NCBI GenBank assembly: GCA_024336345.1
Contig: JANFOG010000002.1
Coordinates: 3,720,001 to 3,784,000, forward strand
Length of the DNA: 64,000 nt
Direction: 5' to 3'
Origin: Mariannaea sp. PMI_226
Lineage: Eukaryota > Ascomycota > Sordariomycetes > Hypocreales > Nectriaceae
Shown: positions 1 through 10,606 of the stretch, in pieces
Position numbering within the stretch: position 1 is the stretch's first letter
Layout of the letters: the number at the start of each line of letters is the position of its first letter
The notes under the pieces: model-generated
The model's input: the letters and a program-made list of their open reading frames with translations, nothing else
Database searches by the model: none
What the model was told of the DNA's origin: nothing
Made by a program: the position numbers and the translations under genes

Positions 1-3000
1 GAGCAGGGCATCCAATTGGCAAGGGGTGAAAGTTGGGGGCCAAAAATCGAAACGGAAAAAGAGTAACCTCTTCTCATTGGGTCTCTCAATGTCAGTGGCC
101 ATTTTGACATTGCTCACCCCTCCTCCTCTTCCTCTGCTTTCTGTTAACTTATGACGGTGACCATGAAAGTTTGATGAAGAGAATCATTCACTAGGGAAAT
201 AATTAGAAACCGCCCCTCTCTCTTTAACCCCCCTGGTCTTTTTCTCTCTTTTTTTTGGTCTTCTCATAAGCGTGGATCAGGATTGCCATGAAGGATCAAG
301 GGTGGCTTGGACCTCACTCATCGTAAATGTTTGAGAGACCGAGATTGACTGACACTGCCATCCAAACTGGAGGGTGGAACAAAAGTAATTTGGAACGTGT
401 TCGTTTCTCTCCAATGTCACACCCAATGGTCCTTGGCATCAACAGATTGGCAGATAGAGTCTCACCGTGATGCATGGAGTCATTGTTTTGTGTTCAGTTC
501 AGATGGGTACCGCTCGCTCGCTCGCTCGCTCACACACACACACACACACACATAAGGTACCTAGTTAAGGTACACATGCACATGCAGTGCAGTACCCTTT
601 CTGTCTTTCGTTCATGGGCACAACCATCACAATGAGCCTATGGGAACGCCTTGCGTCAGGGGACGTCCGCCCGATGCGCTTCTCCGAGTCACTCCCGCAG
701 TTGACACTGGTGGCGTCCCTCCAATCCCCGGGCGCCGTTTGGCCAAAGTGTCCCACTGGACGATATACTTGGTACATGTAGCTCCTTGATGGAACGCTAA
801 ATGGCTTCTTGAGTGGCTCCCCCAGGTTTGGGCTTTCCACTGGGCTTCCCATCGGGTCGCCTTTTTCTAGTCACATACACAATAGTCTCTCCAGACTCGT
901 TCACTTTACGGAGCCCAGCGCCAAGATGGGTTGTTTTTTTTTTCTCTTGAAGACCGTACCCCGTGTCGTCACCGGAATGGGCCGGGAACCTTTTTTTTCA
1001 AGGCTCGTTCGGTTCGCTGCAACTGGGTCAGAGGCTCATCAATGGGTTGATATGACTTCATGGCACTGTGCGCATATCGAATCAACGCACTCATTGACCA
1101 GCAGCAGCCATCATTCACACCAATCCCCTTGTTCTATTCCTATTCGCATTCTCTTCTCATTCGCTTCCACACCCTGCACTCTGCACCTCGTCTTCCCCCC
1201 TCCTCCTTCTCCAACGCATGGGCAGGTGCATGCCGCCCCCTCCACCTCAGCCCTGTTTTCTGGCTGTGCAATGCAACTCACGATAACCTACATGGTGCAC
1301 CGGTGACAGGATCTGGCTTGAGCCTGTAACTATGTCTCTTGTGGCTGAGGGGCGATACGACACCAAAAGAAGGGGGGAAAAAAAACCAATGTTCCAGACC
1401 CTGGTGAAAGAAACACACTATTAGACACTTGTTACAAACCGCTGTCTTGATAGAGTATCGCCACCGATTGATGTTTTTACCAAGGTTGGTCACTTTTTCA
1501 ACTGAATGTCGCAATTGATTCCCTAGTATGTACCTACCTAGATAGGTATTTGACTTCCGTGCTGCAAACACCGGCTTCTCGGATCGCCGTTGGCAAAAGA
1601 CTAAACGAACTGAGTAACAAACAAGTAAACAAACACCATCCAGTGACAGGCCGAGAGTGGCGTTGGGGAAGTACAGGAGCCAAGAAAACGCTAAAGCCTA
1701 TCGTTGCTTCTAAAAAGCTCCGAGTTTGAACGGTTGAACGGTCTTTGATGCCACACAACGACGACGGTGGCGGCGATAGTTCTCCATCCTCTCGGTCTCC
1801 TCGTTGTTGTTTTTTTGGGCTTTCTTCCTCGTGAGTCGTCATGCGTTTCGTGTTTCGTCATGTTCCGGATCGTCATCTGCCCACCCTCTCGGCACAAAGT
1901 GCGAAGTACTCTGCTGTCATTTTCAAGTCCTTGATTGAATCCCTGTCTTGCCGCGACGGTACCTGGTCCTACTGGCCAGCGTTGAATCGCGCTTATCAGA
2001 GGTCCTACATGCGTACAGTACAGTGCAGCACGGTGCATATGTGTTAGTCCGTGGTGCGGACCAAACCAGAGGCGTTCACATCTGTCTTGCCTTCTTCCAG
2101 TACGCTGCACATATAGCACTATCCAGTTCCAGTACTCTCCGAAGAGACCGTTGTAACTATAGACGCATCCATCCTTCATGCATGCATGTACGTCCGTATG
2201 TACAGTTTCAGTACCTATTGATTCTCCCTTTCCGTACTCCGCCTGATCCACACGTAGGGCTGTTGGACAAGGGGGAGCAACGAGAAAAAGAGGCACTCAG
2301 AGGGGCCGGTGAGCCGAAATCGATTCCCAAGGTCCTCCTCCCTCTTGCACGTTTGGTCCTCGGTTGGGCGGCCCCCAAAAGTACAATGTACTTTGTAATG
2401 CTCTCGTCCAATTCCTAGATTCCTACCCCGTTCCTACATTGCTAGACTGGGGTTCCTACGACATTTTGGGGTCCTACTGCACATAGAAATCGCCCGTTTG
2501 ATATGGAAGGGTTGAAGGGGGGGTCGTCCTAGATGCATGCCATTATAGCTAGACCATGACGAATACTGTTTACGCATCCCCTGAAACTTGCAGCGAGCCT
2601 CTTTGTCTCTCTTCTAGCTCACGCGTGATTCGGGTTCAGTATGAGTGTTTTTTTCTGGGGATGAGGGGGGGCTTGTATTGGCCAACTATTGTTGAAAGAC
2701 CTTTTGTGGTGGAAGCCAAGGACTCTAATAGCTCATCGCAAGCCTGGTGTGGTTGGTGTGCCTTTCGTTTATTTTTTCCTTTGTTTTTTTTTTAACACTA
2801 TTATTCTTATTTTCCATGTAGCGGCACACTTTGGTACGTACGCGTATGTTCCGAAGCTACCGTCCATTCACATCACCTCAACCGCCAGAAGGCCACGTAT
2901 CCACGCAATCCGACTCCACGTCACCGCCATCCAGAATGCTTTGCACTTTTGTGTTTTGTGCTAAGTAGGTAGTTTGTCATCCGTGATTAGCCCAGAGGGA

Positions 3001-3415
3001 AAATAAGAAAATAATCTAAAAATTCCTGGTGACCTTGGCCGCGTTCCCAAGTCCCCGACTCGGATTCTTTTCTGTCTCCCCTCCATCTTCAGCCCTACCA
3101 AGCCCCCCATCTGGCCAATGGCGTTGGGTTTTATTCGGGCAGCCTGCCGAAGCCTCCCCTCTGCTAGTAAGGCACCCGTATTTCTCTCCCTCGCAGGGAG
3201 TACGTACGTACTGTGGTACGCAATTGATCCAGATTTGGCCACGATACGATGCTTACATGGATCATAATGTATTAGTGTATTCTAATTCTAGTCCTGTTTC
3301 TCCCCCCCTTCCAGTCCCCAATCTTGTTCTATCTGTCCGCCTGAGACATCCTTGAGCCTGGAGCCACAAAATCAATCTCCAAAAGGGCCTCAAGGCAGCT
3401 GTTAATTGACCCTTC
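1..3415. other. Left-edge region with no supported gene
   Basis: I see no gene here. Open stretches on both strands are short, rich in poly-C/poly-T or Cys/His/Arg, lack splice-joined continuation and resemble no family I know. The region holds a compound microsatellite at 511-552, T- and G-runs, several copies of the dispersed ACCTACCT/AGGTAGGT motif (for example near 1530 and 2960), and GTAC-rich patches around 2190-2210 and 3200-3220. It may carry promoter or terminator sequence of a gene beyond the edge. Confidence 0.6.
511..552. repeat. Compound microsatellite (CGCT)5 then (CA)11
   Basis: Five tandem CGCT units (511-530) run directly into eleven CA units (531-552). It lies in intergenic DNA and is likely to vary in length between strains. 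Confidence 0.95.
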
Positions 3416-3748
3416 TCATTCGACGATGCGAGGCTTTCCAGTACGAAATTCCCCTGTGCCCTTCTGTGAACCCATGCCATCAATTGAGAGGTGCCTACGT
3501 TTCAATCCACTTGGCGCATCCACAGTTCGCCAAGTAGTTCGATTATAATCGGGAAACATTTCTTCCGCCAACTTGAGCTTGTATTGTAATACCTCGTATG
3601 GGGGAATTCCCCCATAGTCCTCGCATAGTCCTTCGTTTAAGGCACAACAATTAGGCAGGCACATGATTTGATTATTTGCCGATGCAAGTAAAGTTTTGCA
3701 ACAGTCAAGCCAGCCCTGTGCCCATGCTATACGAAACATCATCGTCAT
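3416..3748 (-). other. Orphan 110-codon ORF, uncertain coding
   Basis: An ATG-initiated ORF of 110 codons with balanced amino-acid composition, including a Cys-rich stretch (residues about 16-43) and a hydrophilic C-terminus. I recognise no domain. The N-terminal part, with a GWLDCCKTLLASAN segment, vaguely recalls one helix pair of fungal ankyrin-type proteins, which would make it a gene remnant. No flanking exon could be joined with confidence. It could equally be a chance ORF. It sits tail-to-head upstream of nothing obvious and 356 bp from the next gene. Confidence 0.2.
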
Positions 3749-4104
3749 GAATCCGGATGAGGATAGCTCCAGGGTAGCTTCATCCCTGCTTCTCGGTCAC
3801 CTAACTTGGGGGATTGTTAAAAATAACCATTTTCCCCTATTTCGGGTATCCAGGCACTTAGAATACTGCTGAGACTACTATGCAATCGCTATCCTTACCT
3901 GGAACGGAGATACCTCAAATAGTCATACACTTACAAACGATATTCTTCACTGATGGCAGCATTCGATTGGATGAAAGAGCAATGCCCGCAAACCATCGCC
4001 ATGACGTAAACAGGCTTGATCACTCACACAACACGGAAAAAGCAACGTAAACGACGTCTATTAATGGGACACTATTCTATCCATACCACCAAACAATACA
4101 CCAT
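3749..4104. other. Short intergenic gap
   Basis: No ORF or element is supported. This is probably the 3' flank of the minus-strand gene that ends at 4105. Confidence 0.6.
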
Positions 4105-4818
4105 TTATACTTGGTACTGCACGTATTCATCGTCCCGTGATATGGCCACGGTCGGAGCGTACAGGTCTGACGGCGACAGGGGGGATACTGGTTCTGTCGT
4201 TATCGTGGTCTCTGGCAGCGCACACGCTTGTCTTGTTGGATGGTCGAAGGGTGGCTCGTATGGCTGCCATTGCGGCATGGAATACAATTGAGCATGCAGA
4301 TGGGTATCCGAATCTCCCCTGTATGGCATGGACCCGTAGTACCCTGCTGTGTCATTGTCATATCTGCTCAAAGGTTCATACTCCTCCTCATCAACCTCAA
4401 GTTGGGACGGTTGGTATACCCCTCGCCTGCTTCTTGTTCGTGCTGCGGCTGGGGCCTGCACACTAGCATTCGCCAGTTTAAAGCTGGTCTCGGTTCCCCG
4501 ACGAGTTGCCTCCCTACATAGAGACATTGACCGGTTAGCTGCTGGTACTGCCACCTGTAGCAGATCCTTATCCTTGCCTTGATTCAGCTTTTGCCGAGCC
4601 TTATGAGCTTTTTGTTCACCTTGATACTTCTTGCATGAAGGACAGTAGTTGCGGCTCTGCCGAATATACTTGGTGATAACGCATGGCTGCGGGCGTGGAA
4701 GAAAAAATACGAGACAATTGCGACTCCCCTCGTACCGAGAAGCACTACAAATCTCCGTCCTAGAGAGATCTTGGACAACATGGTTGCACTGGTGGCAGCG
4801 GTACACCTTACGACACAT
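4105..4818 (-). CDS. Fungal hypothetical protein with Cys-rich N-terminus
   Basis: Single-exon gene of 237 codons. I start it at ATG 4818 and not further upstream because the open frame above begins only with a non-ATG codon. The MCRKVYRC start also matches my recollection of a family of small fungal proteins opening with Met-Cys-Arg-Lys. The first ~70 residues carry spaced cysteines (C2, C7, C10, then about C24, C35, C46, and a late CPSC pair), a pattern that could bind zinc. The rest is polar and low-complexity: a basic Lys/Gln/Arg stretch, then an acidic and Tyr/Pro-rich C-terminus. No catalytic motif is visible and function is unknown. It is divergent from the gene starting at 5390, with 571 bp between the starts. 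Confidence that it is coding is moderate to good. Confidence 0.65.
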   Translation of the reverse strand: MCRKVYRCHQCNHVVQDLSRTEICSASRYEGSRNCLVFFLPRPQPCVITKYIRQSRNYCPSCKKYQGEQKAHKARQKLNQGKDKDLLQVAVPAANRSMSLCREATRRGTETSFKLANASVQAPAAARTRSRRGVYQPSQLEVDEEEYEPLSRYDNDTAGYYGSMPYRGDSDTHLHAQLYSMPQWQPYEPPFDHPTRQACALPETTITTEPVSPLSPSDLYAPTVAISRDDEYVQYQV

Positions 4819-5389
4819 GGTGGTCTCGTTCGAATAGTATTTTAGTACCTCTTTGATGGTCGTTTTCGCACTAATAGCAGTCGTTTGGTTCAGTTTCAAG
4901 TCGATATTCAAGGCGATTCAAACCTTTCTTGAATCTCCCAGTGAATAGTCGTGGCTTGTTTTATAATATGTATGTATGACTAGGAAGGGCCGCAAGAACC
5001 GGGCCTATATTGTGTTCCATAAGTCCCCGTTTGCCTGGTGTGTGTATAAAGACTTTCTGAACAGTCGAACAAAGAAGCGCTGGATCAAACGTTTGAGGGC
5101 GGTAGACAGAATAATGAATAGTTCAATAATCTCAAGAACATGGTTCATCAAGAACAACAAAAAGACCCAGTAAGAACAATCTCTTTGTCCCGAAGATGTT
5201 GGCGTTTGTTCTAAATGTTCTTCCAAGATAAAAAAACCTGATCGTGAGAAACTCCTGTGCCATTTCGATGAACTTCGCTTCCTCAACACCTTTCAGATTG
5301 TTCGGACCTTGATCCGAAGGAACACCACAGGACAATACTACGTTCTATTTCAAAGAAAAAGCCATCCTGAACAAGGAAAACTGGAAGCC
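4819..5389. other. Divergent intergenic region (shared promoter)
   Basis: 571 bp separate the starts of two oppositely transcribed hypothetical genes. Both promoters must lie here. I see no diagnostic regulatory motif. Confidence 0.6.
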
Positions 5390-7234
5390 ATGTCTGGACG
5401 TGCCCCTGGTAGACGAGTCTCGTCCGTGTCCTGGGCTGACGAGGTCATGGAACATCAAGATCGTCAGGGCAACTCCAGGAGTGTTGGTGCATTTCCCGGT
5501 CCGGTGAGTGGCTTTCTTGACAATTTTTCTTGTTTTGGATTATCATGGCTGTAAACAGCCGTCGCTGACAGGCTGGGGCAATAGGCAGAGAGAAATCGGT
5601 ATCAAAGACGCCAACTGAACAATAACAACTACACTTCGTCCCAAGCATCTGATTCTCGTGGTCCCCTTCGTGACATCAGTAACGACTTTATCCCGTCTTC
5701 TTCTGACTCTGGTTCGACCTTCCACCAGCGAAATAGTTCCCCTCCTACCATCAATGGCTCTACCTCCCATCACCATGAGGAAGTGACTCGTGGCCGACAG
5801 ATGGAGCGGACGGGAAGCGTCTCCCGGGAGCGTACCCCTGAGGGTCCTTCGTCTGGGAATATAGCCCGTGCCATGTCTGGCTTCTATGTGAGTTCTCCTC
5901 CTTTGACTCCAGCCGAGCGTCGTAGACGAACAGCCTTGGATCCCTTGCGGGTTCCAGCTCGTCTTCGAGATGCTTTCCCTGAAGGCAGGTCATCGGGGAA
6001 CATCGCCCGCGCCTTGCGTTCCCCCAATCCACTCTCGCAATCTCGTGCCATCAGCAATGGGCGTACCTCTGATTTCAATCCGTCTCATGCTGCCGGACAA
6101 GTCACGGTAAGCGATTCCAGTGACAATGCCCCTGACAGGTCACCTCCTGGAAACAACGGGCCTAGCCGATCTGCATCCTTCGCAGTTGGGTACCCTCATG
6201 ATCCCACTCATGGCAGACAGAGACAGACTGCTATGAACCCCTTCAACTCGGTTGGAAGAGTCCCGGCAACGACTGCTCGAGAACCTTCGCCTACGCCTTC
6301 CTGGAGCAGCGATGCCTCGACTACCATTGTGCACTTGCAGGTAAGCTCGGATAGCATGAGGGAGCATTTGCGAAGCCTGGAGTACCTGGATCTCGAGACT
6401 CGAGAGCATGTTGAGGTCACCAACGAAACTCGACAGGAGATTCGAACAACTGCTGGGGACTTGTCCGTAAAGGAAGAAGATTGGGACGAGTATAACCAAT
6501 TTGATCTGGCTGATCATACTTCGGGCATGACAAGTCCCTCTGAATACACTAACGCGATGCAAACCGCCCAGGGCTCCGAGGTCGACGATATCAACGGCGG
6601 AGAGAACTACACCACCGACCCGGTATGTGGATGCCCTTCGGTCACCCTTAATGAACCAGCTAACCAAGTGAAGCAGTCCCCTGTTACTGGATCCGCTGAT
6701 AGGTCTGCCTCTCCCTTTGCCGGTTATTTTATCAATAGGTCCGCCGAGGAACTTCAGCAACGCCCTCCTGTTCTTGAGCCAGCCAATCACTCCCGACTCC
6801 CTCCCGAGTATTCTGATTATGAACAAGGCCACCCAGCTTTCCAATTGCAGCCAAGATTCGGAGTCTGGACTCCCGAAGGTCGGCAGCGCATCCTCTTTAT
6901 CATGCAGTCCCTCGGTTTGTCCGTTTACATGCCCGTGGCCATGCTGGAGCGATACCTCCTCAACAACAGGAGCATCATCTACCATGCCGCTGGCGGAACA
7001 ACACCCATGCGACCCAACGTCAATGGAGACTGCCTTCAGACGATTGCCACGGGCGCTGCCTACCAACTCAACACTCGGCTGTACACGGCCATGCGCGAAG
7101 TCGGTTGGCACAGCGTCGAACTTCTCGACGTCCTGGCCAGAGCCTCCGCCCCTGGTGCCCGGTATGAGGGAGTCGAAGAGGAGTTCAACCGACGCAACGC
7201 AGCTGGTCGAGTCCTACGACGCAGGGAGCACTGA
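5390..7234 (+). CDS. Fungal hypothetical protein, Ser/Pro-rich, structured C-terminus
   Basis: Two exons, 5390-5503 and 5585-7234, joined in phase 0 across an 81-bp intron (GTGAGT ... AATAG), give 587 residues. The ATG at 5390 is the first in the open frame. The N-terminal ~430 residues are disordered-looking: Ser, Pro, Arg, Asn and short repeats. The motif SSGNIARA occurs twice, about 50 residues apart, and a shorter GRQ(M/R) motif recurs. The last ~130 residues look folded: FGVWTPEGRQRILFIMQSLG, then hydrophobic helices, ending in a basic GRVLRRREH tail. I do not recognise the family. The long disordered part with a compact C-terminus would suit a regulatory or scaffold protein, but that is a guess. 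Confidence 0.7.
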
Positions 7235-7827
7235 GAACAGCGAATGGGAGTCCAAATCTGCCAGAATGAAGGAAAGAGACTTTACACGCCCACCACCGGC
7301 AGAGGGTTGAGCAGTCTTGAGTACGTGACAAATTCATTTTTCGTATTCGCCGGCTTTATATAAGCTGACTTTACATTGAATCCGGGTTCTGAATGCCAAC
7401 GAAAGCTCGACATGGCTATTTGCTATCATCATCATGATTATTATTAGCTTTGGGGCTATTTTTCGAACATCAGTTCTACGATATTGATCCAGATGGCTCT
7501 GAGACGGCACTTTGCAACTCGAGTTTGCAACTCGGGCATCATATGATGCATATTTCCCCTAGGAAGAGGGTTGACACTAAGGACACAAATTTTGGAGGCT
7601 TCAATCACAGCATGTTTAGTTTGACGAGCTTGAACTGGCAGGGCTTCGTCCCAAATATCGTATTCTCATAGGCTTCAACAAAGGCACGGTCGGCAATTGA
7701 AATCCAACAGGCTTCAAACAGTTGCCTTCTCGGTGCTCAGTAAATCCATGACAGTGATAGTGTTGATAATGTTAATAATGTTTAATGATCGTAGAAACAC
7801 TAATAGCAGCGATATGCTGTGTTTCAT
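7235..7827. other. Convergent 3' region
   Basis: 593 bp between the stop codons of two converging genes. It holds a TATATAA string near 7357 that is downstream of a gene and so probably part of a 3' UTR. The duplicated phrase GCAACTCG(A/G)GTTTGCAACTCGGG lies near 7514-7537. No gene is seen. Confidence 0.6.
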
Positions 7828-9212
7828 CTACATATGCGCCCAGCCATTGTCCACCAGCACCTGCATTTCGTTGATCAGACAATACTCTCCAGGCTCTCGC
7901 CGTCCAAGCCCTTCCTTCTCCCAGCGTCTCACGCGCTTGCGAACCACCCACGCATCGAACGGGAAGTTTACCCATCGGCGTAAGCGATTAGCCCAAAGGC
8001 CGGAGAAGATGTCCCATGTGGATAACCAGGTTTTCCCTTCACCCGGGTGCGTAATATCGTATGCCTTTGGATTGTAGCTCACCCTCACTCGTGGGTTGAG
8101 GAAGACACCACGGGTCTTGCTCAAAGGATTGTCAGCATGGATGAGACAGCACTCGGAGCCCTCAAGGTGGTGCGCTGCAAGACTATCTGATACCCCGCGG
8201 AACCGCAGCTGAGACGATGAAACAAAGGGCTCTGCTGGCATTGCAACTGTTTTATTTTGACGCGTTAGTTTCACAGCAAGTGAGGCGATGAGTTCGAATT
8301 ATATTAGTGCACGAACCTATTCCGTTCCAGCAGCTGGTGACTGGCACAGCGTCGAGGTGATTGACCAGGGCGTTTCTTGAGCCGCTGGACTGGAAATACG
8401 GCCAAGTCTGCATAACATGTGGATTTCCATCCGTGTCCCTCAGCGCAAACGTATCGTAGTACAGCGGTGGCTTGTCAAAGTCAAGCGAGCACGCTGCTGC
8501 ATACTCGCCATTGTTAGTGTTGAGCAGTGTCAACACATCGTCAGGCTATTCAGCATGGCGCGAGCGGTTAGCCATTGGAAACTCGATAGCCCTCACGAAT
8601 TCCCATTAGGGAAAGAGACAGACATACCGTAAAGATGACATCGTTGAGAAACAGTACCTTGTCAAAGGTAATGCCCTTTTTGTGAAGCTCTATTAGGTCT
8701 CGTAACGTCTTGTTTCGCAGGTTTGCCAAGTACGGGATTCTCCGTATCTGCTTCCCTTTTGGCGTATCGATCCAGCCTTCCTCTCCATTCCAACCCCTTT
8801 GTATTAAATCCGAGTGCAACTCAGATGTCATCTCAATGTTGCGCGGCACCCCCTTGCGCTCAAGCGCGGCATCGAGGTCTGCCAGCACATGCTTGGTTGT
8901 GTCCCAGCTGCCGCTTTCATGAATGCTCACAAAGACGTTCTCTGGTCCCAATGCATCCGTAAGCTTTAGGAGTGCCTCATTCCAAAACCCCCAAAGAATG
9001 TGGGCGTCGTTCCAGTGAAGACTGGAAATGTATATGCGCTCGGGAGGTTGCGACGGCTTAGGCGGAGGGGTTCGGTCGGCGTCGGCAATGGCGCGATGGA
9101 TTCGCAAAGCGTCGAGGATACTGACGAAGCAAAGGAAGAAGAAGAATATTTTTGGTAGTGGTGAGCGAAGCAGGCGGCGCAGATAGAGGCGGTTTGCGCG
9201 GGAGATGATCAT
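7828..9212 (-). CDS. GT69 CAP59/CMT1-type mannosyltransferase
   Basis: Predicted type II membrane glycosyltransferase of the cryptococcal CAP59/CMT1 family (GT69), which moves mannose in the Golgi. Three exons: 9212-8628, 8545-8317 and 8246-7828, with introns of 82 bp (phase 0) and 70 bp (phase 1); 410 residues. The start is the ATG at 9212; the frame above it has only a GTG. Residues 22-36 form a membrane anchor after a basic tail. Family motifs seen: RIYISSLHWND, KVLFLNDVIFT, the exon-joined NTNNGEYAAACSLDF, YYDTFALRD and SCWNGIVAMPAEPF. The second join rebuilds the conserved SCWNG-V-A motif exactly, which supports the model. In Cryptococcus these enzymes affect capsule; in other ascomycetes the substrate is unclear. 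A 15-codon uORF overlaps the start. Confidence 0.9.
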
Positions 9213-9256
9213 GGTTCCTTGAGTGAGAGTAGTCCACGGCACCGCAGCCGCATCAT
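9209..9256 (-). promoter_or_regulatory. uORF overlapping the GT69 start by ATGA
   Basis: ATG at 9256-9254 opens a 15-codon frame (MMRLRCRGLLSLKEP) whose TGA (9211-9209) overlaps the main ATG (9212-9210) in the tetranucleotide ATGA. If the transcript includes it, ribosomes reaching the main start would have to leak past or reinitiate. The transcript start is unknown. Confidence 0.5.
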
Positions 9257-9336
9257 AGAGCTGGATTCGACGACGTGAGGAGCAGGCAAGGCGCGAAGAA
9301 ATCCGAAGTGAGGGAATGATACAGTTTAAATATACG

Positions 9337-10161
9337 CTACTAACTCAAACATGGCGTCTAATGGCTCGCTCAGCACGGATGTGACGAGTGCAGGAGTGCA
9401 GAAAGGTTGGAGGTTGAGTAGTAGACGGATGCTTACAAGTTGCTTTGTACGTGCTTGGGTACTTTGGACAGCCTGACGCTTGATCGCCCGGAAGGGGGTT
9501 ACAGAAGGGGCCGATCTTGTATCACTTGGCTTACAGTAGGCTTCGTGCCTTTGCCCCTTCTGTCGGATCAATGCATGCGGGGGCCATGCGGCCACCTGTC
9601 CGTACCTTAATTTTTGGTGCCCCAGATAGATGGGTACAGTCAGCGGCCACCAGACAGTGTGCCACCCTAAAGCCCCTGGAAATATTTTGAACACTCCTCA
9701 ATAACTTGGTATCCAAAGGAGATTTTAGAAGGAAATTTTGAAAACGAGAAAAAGAAAATATTATTTTATACAATCCACAGCATTACTACTTTTTTATTGA
9801 AAAATCAGGGTTGGTAAAAGGTTTCAAAAGAGGGTAGTGATTTTCATAAAACTTTTACTAAGAAAAAACAGTACTATTTTAACTGTATTTCCTTCTATAA
9901 CCCACTATAGGAAAGATTGATTAAAATGCTATTTTTTTAAAGAGTTTCTTAAGCTTTAAGGAAAATTTAAATTTAAAAAATAAATAAGCTATTATTTTTA
10001 AAATAGCTTAAATAATGTTATAGATTATTGTTAAAGCTTATAATAAATGTTGTAAATTATAATGTAATTTATTATTGAATTAGGAATTTGGTGTATTTCT
10101 GTAGAGCCACCCATGAGCTGGACTCAGACTGGCGGTCGCTGACCGTACTACTAACTCAAAC
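9337..10161. repeat. 14-bp direct repeat flanking a compositional block
   Basis: The sequence CTACTAACTCAAAC occurs at 9337-9350 and again at 10148-10161. The two copies bracket about 800 bp that includes the AT-rich block. This could be a long target-site duplication, the outer edge of an old insertion, or coincidence. I found no terminal inverted repeats inside the copies. Confidence 0.45.
9695..10095. repeat. Very AT-rich block, probable decayed (RIP-like) repeat
   Basis: Composition changes sharply near 9695 and returns to normal after about 10095. By hand count, 54 of 60 bases in 9961-10020 and 52 of 60 in 10021-10080 are A or T. There is no coding potential. Blocks like this in filamentous ascomycetes are usually transposon relics mutated by repeat-induced point mutation (C to T). 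I infer that origin; no transposase or LTR is readable. Confidence 0.6.
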
Positions 10162-10606
10162 GTAAGAGTACCCGACCTAGGTAACGTTAACCCTCCTAAC
10201 AACTTTTGATGTACGAAGGTAGTGGACGTGCATTCATATTGTAGGCCAACTGGAATGGCGAAATACCTATTCTAGATAATGAAGCAAAAATGATCATGGT
10301 TTACAGGCAAGAAAATCGTCTTCTCCGCAAATCCTCCGGTTCGCGCACATATATCCCCATTCTTTTTCCGTGTCATGATGCTGAGAGATCCATCCATTCT
10401 CCAGCCATGTATACATTATATATGATACATTCCTCAGGACTTCCCCTCCTGTGATAGCCACTGGTGGTCGCCAAGCATCTTCTTGGGATTCTATAATATT
10501 ACGTTCACTATTCAGCCCGTGAATAACAGTCGTCACCACCACCGCCATTCATCAAGAAGGCCGCCACCACCAATAACGATGGCGCCTAGGCCTCTGCCCT
10601 AGTGAT

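Larger units (their letters stand above)
9257..10606. other. Intergenic region containing an AT-rich block
   Basis: The region between the GT69 start and the PMT4 stop. It contains the AT-rich block and 14-bp direct repeat listed separately, a moderately G+C-rich stretch at 9530-9690, and the presumed 3' UTR of PMT4 (about 10300-10606). The small ORFs at 9326-9694 and 10294-10548 (-) have no recognised homology and are not called. Confidence 0.6.

Noticed and set aside
1691..2296. A 201-codon minus-strand ORF near the left edge
   Set aside because: Rich in Cys, His, Arg and Trp with no motif, overlapped by other ORFs, and no ATG-led conserved block. It reads as chance.
6140..7111. A 323-codon minus-strand ORF inside the 587-residue gene
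   Set aside because: An antisense shadow; the plus-strand frame has better composition and a supported intron.
9326..9694. A 122-codon minus-strand ORF beside the AT-rich block
   Set aside because: Phrases such as GHQKLRYGQVAAWPPHAL look repeat-like, but there is no transposase motif. I keep it only as possible insertion edge.
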